A stretch of 64,000 nt of DNA from Spirochaetes bacterium GWE1_32_154 (GTDB taxonomy: Bacteria > Spirochaetota > GWE2-31-10), in the NCBI GenBank assembly GCA_001829315.1, contig MIAY01000012.1:1-64000 (forward strand). Reading direction: 5' to 3'. Position 1 is the stretch's first letter. Every line of letters starts with the position of its first letter. A program made the position numbers and the translations under genes. Of this stretch, positions 61,374 through 64,000 are shown in pieces. The notes beneath the pieces were generated by a model that had not been told where the DNA came from, did not search any database, and saw only the letters and a list, made by a program, of their open reading frames with translations.

Positions 61374-62245
61374 TGAATATATGTCGTTTCTTTAATAAAA
61401 CAATAATTTACTTTATAGTTTTTTTTATATCTTATGAATTATACTCTAATGAAAAATTTATATTACCAAAGAAACATCTTAATAAACAATATTCGTTTTT
61501 AAGTTGTAAAGTAGATAGTTTATATTACGCATTACAATATTATATTGACGATTTACCAAATGAAGAATGGTTTATTAATCAAATTCCAATCAAAAAAAAT
61601 AAATATATAAAGATTACTAAGGAAAATAATTATCAGATTGCCTCTCCATTTGATTTTTGTATTGGAGGACTTAATTTTCAATTAGCACGGTTTTCAGATT
61701 TAAATAGATTATTACTATATACTCCTGGTGGTTACAAAGAACCGATTTATGATAAAGAGGGATTTTTGGATAATGCAAAATTAGAGTTATATTATAATAA
61801 AAACATTGGATTTGGAATTGATATTAAATTACTTTTAACGATTTTCAATCAATATCTTAAAAATAATAGTATATTAATCAAACAGTTTTATTCAGAAACA
61901 GGAAGTATAAATGATATGGTGAATTACTTTTCAAATGAAATAAAAAAGGGAAATGTAATTTTATGTAATGGTATTGTTGGTGGTTATCAACGTAGAAAAG
62001 TTATCGTTTTTAATATAATTAATACAAAAAATTATTATTACTGGAAAGAAGCTACGCATAGTTTTGTTCTTATTGGATATGATTTTAATAATAAAACATT
62101 TATAGCTGCAGACAATTTCGGTACTTTAGATAAACCGTATTTTCCAGAATTTAGAGAAATTAGTTTTGAAAATCTTTATGAACAATTAATTATGATTGAT
62201 AAATATAGTTATGATTTCAGCATTAGTATTGGTAAAACAAGATAA
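61373..62245 (+). CDS. C39-like (papain-fold) exported cysteine peptidase
   Basis: 290 residues with an N-terminal anchor/signal (TIIYFIVFFISYELYS). It resembles the C39_2/BtrH N-terminal family: the candidate nucleophilic Cys in FLSCKVDSLYYAL near residue 44, His in ATHSFVLIGYD near residue 227, and Asn/Asp in FIAADNFGTL near residue 243. This family fold includes peptidases and acyltransferases such as the butirosin protein BtrH. The exact reaction is unknown. It follows the transglutaminase-like gene with a 1-bp overlap of stop and start. Confidence 0.72.
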   Translation: MNICRFFNKTIIYFIVFFISYELYSNEKFILPKKHLNKQYSFLSCKVDSLYYALQYYIDDLPNEEWFINQIPIKKNKYIKITKENNYQIASPFDFCIGGLNFQLARFSDLNRLLLYTPGGYKEPIYDKEGFLDNAKLELYYNKNIGFGIDIKLLLTIFNQYLKNNSILIKQFYSETGSINDMVNYFSNEIKKGNVILCNGIVGGYQRRKVIVFNIINTKNYYYWKEATHSFVLIGYDFNNKTFIAADNFGTLDKPYFPEFREISFENLYEQLIMIDKYSYDFSISIGKTR

Positions 62246-62258
62246 AAAGTACTTTGAA

Positions 62259-62657
62259 TTATTCACACTCAGAGCAATACATTCCGTGTTGTGTAATAAC
62301 ACCGCCACATGTAGAGCATTTCCATTTAACCACTTCTGTTTGCTGGAATTCAGAAACTCCATATTTTTTAACCATTTCAGAATTCGCCATAATACTAACA
62401 TTATATCTTTTCGTATAACTCTTTTCTAAATTTTTTATTAACTGACATGGATAATCATTGCATTCAAAACAGTATTGTAATGACTTATTACTAACGCACT
62501 GCTTTATTGTGCAGTTTTTACATCTTTCCGGTTTGTTATCATCCGAACCATAACAGCCATTACATGGTTTTTTTACTTTTAAGTGAACATAACATACAAA
62601 GCAATTTACCCCGCAAGGAGCAAAAAAATAGTCATCTATTTTTTCGGGCATTCTCAT
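62259..62657 (-). CDS. DUF3795 cysteine-rich protein
   Basis: 132 residues with 15 or more Cys. The start APCGVNCFVCYVHL, then CNGCYGSDDNKPERCKNC and YCFECNDYPC matches DUF3795, a predicted zinc- or iron-sulfur-binding family. A C-terminal zinc ribbon (CSTCGG and CSECE) follows. There is no signal peptide, so it is cytoplasmic. The family function is unknown. It is convergent with the C39-like gene. Confidence 0.85.
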   Translation of the reverse strand: MRMPEKIDDYFFAPCGVNCFVCYVHLKVKKPCNGCYGSDDNKPERCKNCTIKQCVSNKSLQYCFECNDYPCQLIKNLEKSYTKRYNVSIMANSEMVKKYGVSEFQQTEVVKWKCSTCGGVITQHGMYCSECE

Positions 62658-62735
62658 ATTTTTTTTTCCTCGCTACGACGTTGTCATTGCATTTTAAAAC
62701 TAATTTATTATTGAGTCAACACCCTTCATATAATT

Positions 62736-62772
62736 AAAAAGAGTGTCAGATTACTTCTAACCTGACACCCTC
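62736..62772 (-). terminator. Terminator of the LamG-chagasin gene
   Basis: Read on the minus strand, GAGGGTGTCAG and CTGACACTC form a stem followed by TTTTT, starting 30 bases after the stop codon. Confidence 0.8.
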
Positions 62773-62801
62773 AATAAAAACAGAAAATGAGAGTATTACT
62801 T

Positions 62802-64000
62802 CTATTCTTTAGCCACCGGAACTTCAAGAGGTTTCATAATCTCATTAAATCCAACTAAAACGTTCACGAAACATTTACCAATCGGTGCAATTTCTGAAAT
62901 ATTCTCCCACGGTCGTACATAAATAATGTTTATATCTGATACACCTTGTTTAATAGCTTTAAAAACTAATATTTGCTTTCCACCTGCTCCACAGATTTCT
63001 TCAGGTACCAGATCACCAACATAATCACTTGATATCAATTCAAGAGTACTTTCATAATTCAGGTTTTCAAATACCCATGAGTATCCGGTTGTAGGATTTG
63101 ATTTAAGAATGAGAGTAAGTGTATCGTTTTCATTAAGTTGTATTGAATTAATTGATTCGCCATATTCTGAAGCCTCAATCGTATAATTTTTTACAGGATA
63201 TTCAACCGGAGTAAAACCGAACTCTGTTTTTGCATAATTCCATACTTTTAGTTCATCGATAAGAAAACTTCCTGTAAATGCAGAACTTATTTGCCCGATA
63301 GAAAGTTCACCATCCACTAATGCGTCAAGTTTTGTTGCTGTATGATTTGTTTCATTGCATATCAGACTGCTACCGACAGGATTACCGTCTTTGTAGATTT
63401 GTACTGTTTCGTTTGTACCATCAACACCGTCAATATTCCAAACTAAAGCAAAATGATGCCACGCCGTAACATCACCAAGTACCTCACCATACGAATATGA
63501 GTTAGTATATTCACCGGAAGCAACATTTCCATTACCACCCCATCCGCAAAGACCGGCTCCGCCCCAACCATCATTTCCATTTATCATTAATGAATAATTT
63601 GAACCTTCGCTATCGCCGGCTATCAGAAATGCCGGGTTTCCCAAAGTTAGAATAGCATCACTATCAGCAACACCTTCAAGTTTCGCCCAGAACTCTATTG
63701 TTCCCTTATCTGATGTAACTACTTCTTTAGGAAAAGTGATACCATTATTATTGCCTGCCGTTACCTGGTATGCACCGCCTTCTTTACCAGTTGTAAAATT
63801 GTCATTTATTATTGTTCCTGAAAGACCGAAAACAGGTTTAGTAACTGATGTTGCATCATCAAGTGTCGTATAAAGAACTAATCCGTCTTCACGAGCCTCA
63901 ATTACCTGAGCTGTTGCAAAACCACCGGGTATAATCTGAAGTGTTGTAATAAAACCGCTTATGATTGAAAAATCTTTAGTTTCTGTTCTTGTAACCGTAT
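62802..64000 (-). CDS. LamG-domain protein ending in a chagasin-like (I42) cysteine-protease-inhibitor domain; N-terminus outside the window
   Basis: The open frame continues past the right edge, so only the last 399 or so residues are seen. They contain a LamG/ConA-like lectin-type beta-jelly-roll domain (GTIEFWAKLEG, GDVTAWHHFALVWN, FLIDELKVWNYAKTEF). A chagasin/amoebiasin-type I42 inhibitor domain follows, with NPTTGYSWVF, CGAGGKQ and RPWE, the three loops that block papain-like peptidases. The combination suggests a large surface or secreted protein. Nearby cysteine peptidases (C39-like, transglutaminase) make the inhibitor placement notable. Confidence 0.85.
   Translation of the reverse strand, partial: TVTRTETKDFSIISGFITTLQIIPGGFATAQVIEAREDGLVLYTTLDDATSVTKPVFGLSGTIINDNFTTGKEGGAYQVTAGNNNGITFPKEVVTSDKGTIEFWAKLEGVADSDAILTLGNPAFLIAGDSEGSNYSLMINGNDGWGGAGLCGWGGNGNVASGEYTNSYSYGEVLGDVTAWHHFALVWNIDGVDGTNETVQIYKDGNPVGSSLICNETNHTATKLDALVDGELSIGQISSAFTGSFLIDELKVWNYAKTEFGFTPVEYPVKNYTIEASEYGESINSIQLNENDTLTLILKSNPTTGYSWVFENLNYESTLELISSDYVGDLVPEEICGAGGKQILVFKAIKQGVSDINIIYVRPWENISEIAPIGKCFVNVLVGFNEIMKPLEVPVAKE

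Overview
This is a low-GC (roughly one-third G+C by eye) bacterial chromosome segment. It is gene-dense, with many operon-like overlaps. The gene content suggests a diderm, motile or chemotactic anaerobe: relaxed lipoboxes, a PEGA-domain protein, a 7TM-DISM/MCP receptor, an [FeFe]-hydrogenase-like sensor fused to an MCP domain, pyruvate phosphate dikinase and a CBS-DRTGG Mn pyrophosphatase. I would place it most readily in an uncultured Spirochaetota lineage, but no rRNA or other decisive marker is present, so this is an inference.

Layout. 0-1.7 kb: the end of a PD-(D/E)XK-family protein, then two tandem Hsp20 genes. 1.8-9.9 kb: a tightly overlapping minus-strand defence operon in the order hsdR, DUF1016 nuclease, hsdS, prrC-type anticodon nuclease, hsdM. 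10.1-21.6 kb: an accessory block read entirely on the minus strand. It holds an esterase, an AraC regulator, a hydrogenase-MCP sensor, a methyltransferase, an alpha/beta hydrolase, two GNAT proteins (one with a double domain), orphan antitoxin-like genes, an MCP fragment and an Rpn-type nuclease, interspersed with repeats. It ends at an internally deleted tyrosine recombinase. 22.2-54.7 kb: mostly housekeeping and signalling genes: icd, ppaC, cysS, an rpoS-like sigma factor behind a candidate sigma-54 promoter, an MCP, a REC-PAS-PAS histidine kinase, ppdK, a STAS protein, a CheY-like regulator, prfB, serA, dus, an FHA-TM-lytic transglycosylase, hisS, mnmA and cysE. 54.8-64 kb: a cluster of exported proteins (CapA-like phosphoesterase, AMMECR1 lipoprotein, MEMO lipoprotein, DUF3160 lipoprotein, transglutaminase-like lipoprotein, C39-like peptidase), then DUF3795 and a LamG-chagasin protein.

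The most striking structure not explained by ordinary genes is a family of small non-coding inverted-repeat elements. Five complete copies (50-191 bp) are each flanked by a perfect 4-bp target duplication, and degenerate remnants are also present. Removing one copy plus one duplication restores a continuous reading frame through serine acetyltransferase (cysE), and doing the same for another restores a CopG-type antitoxin. These are therefore genuine recent insertions. No transposase is visible in the window.

The best candidates for new biology are three. The first is the exported AMMECR1/MEMO/CapA/DUF3160 cluster, whose AMMECR1 and MEMO members are normally cytosolic. The second is the mobile inverted-repeat family. 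The third is the accessory minus-strand block, in which a second repeat family and a decayed recombinase suggest a cassette-type array.
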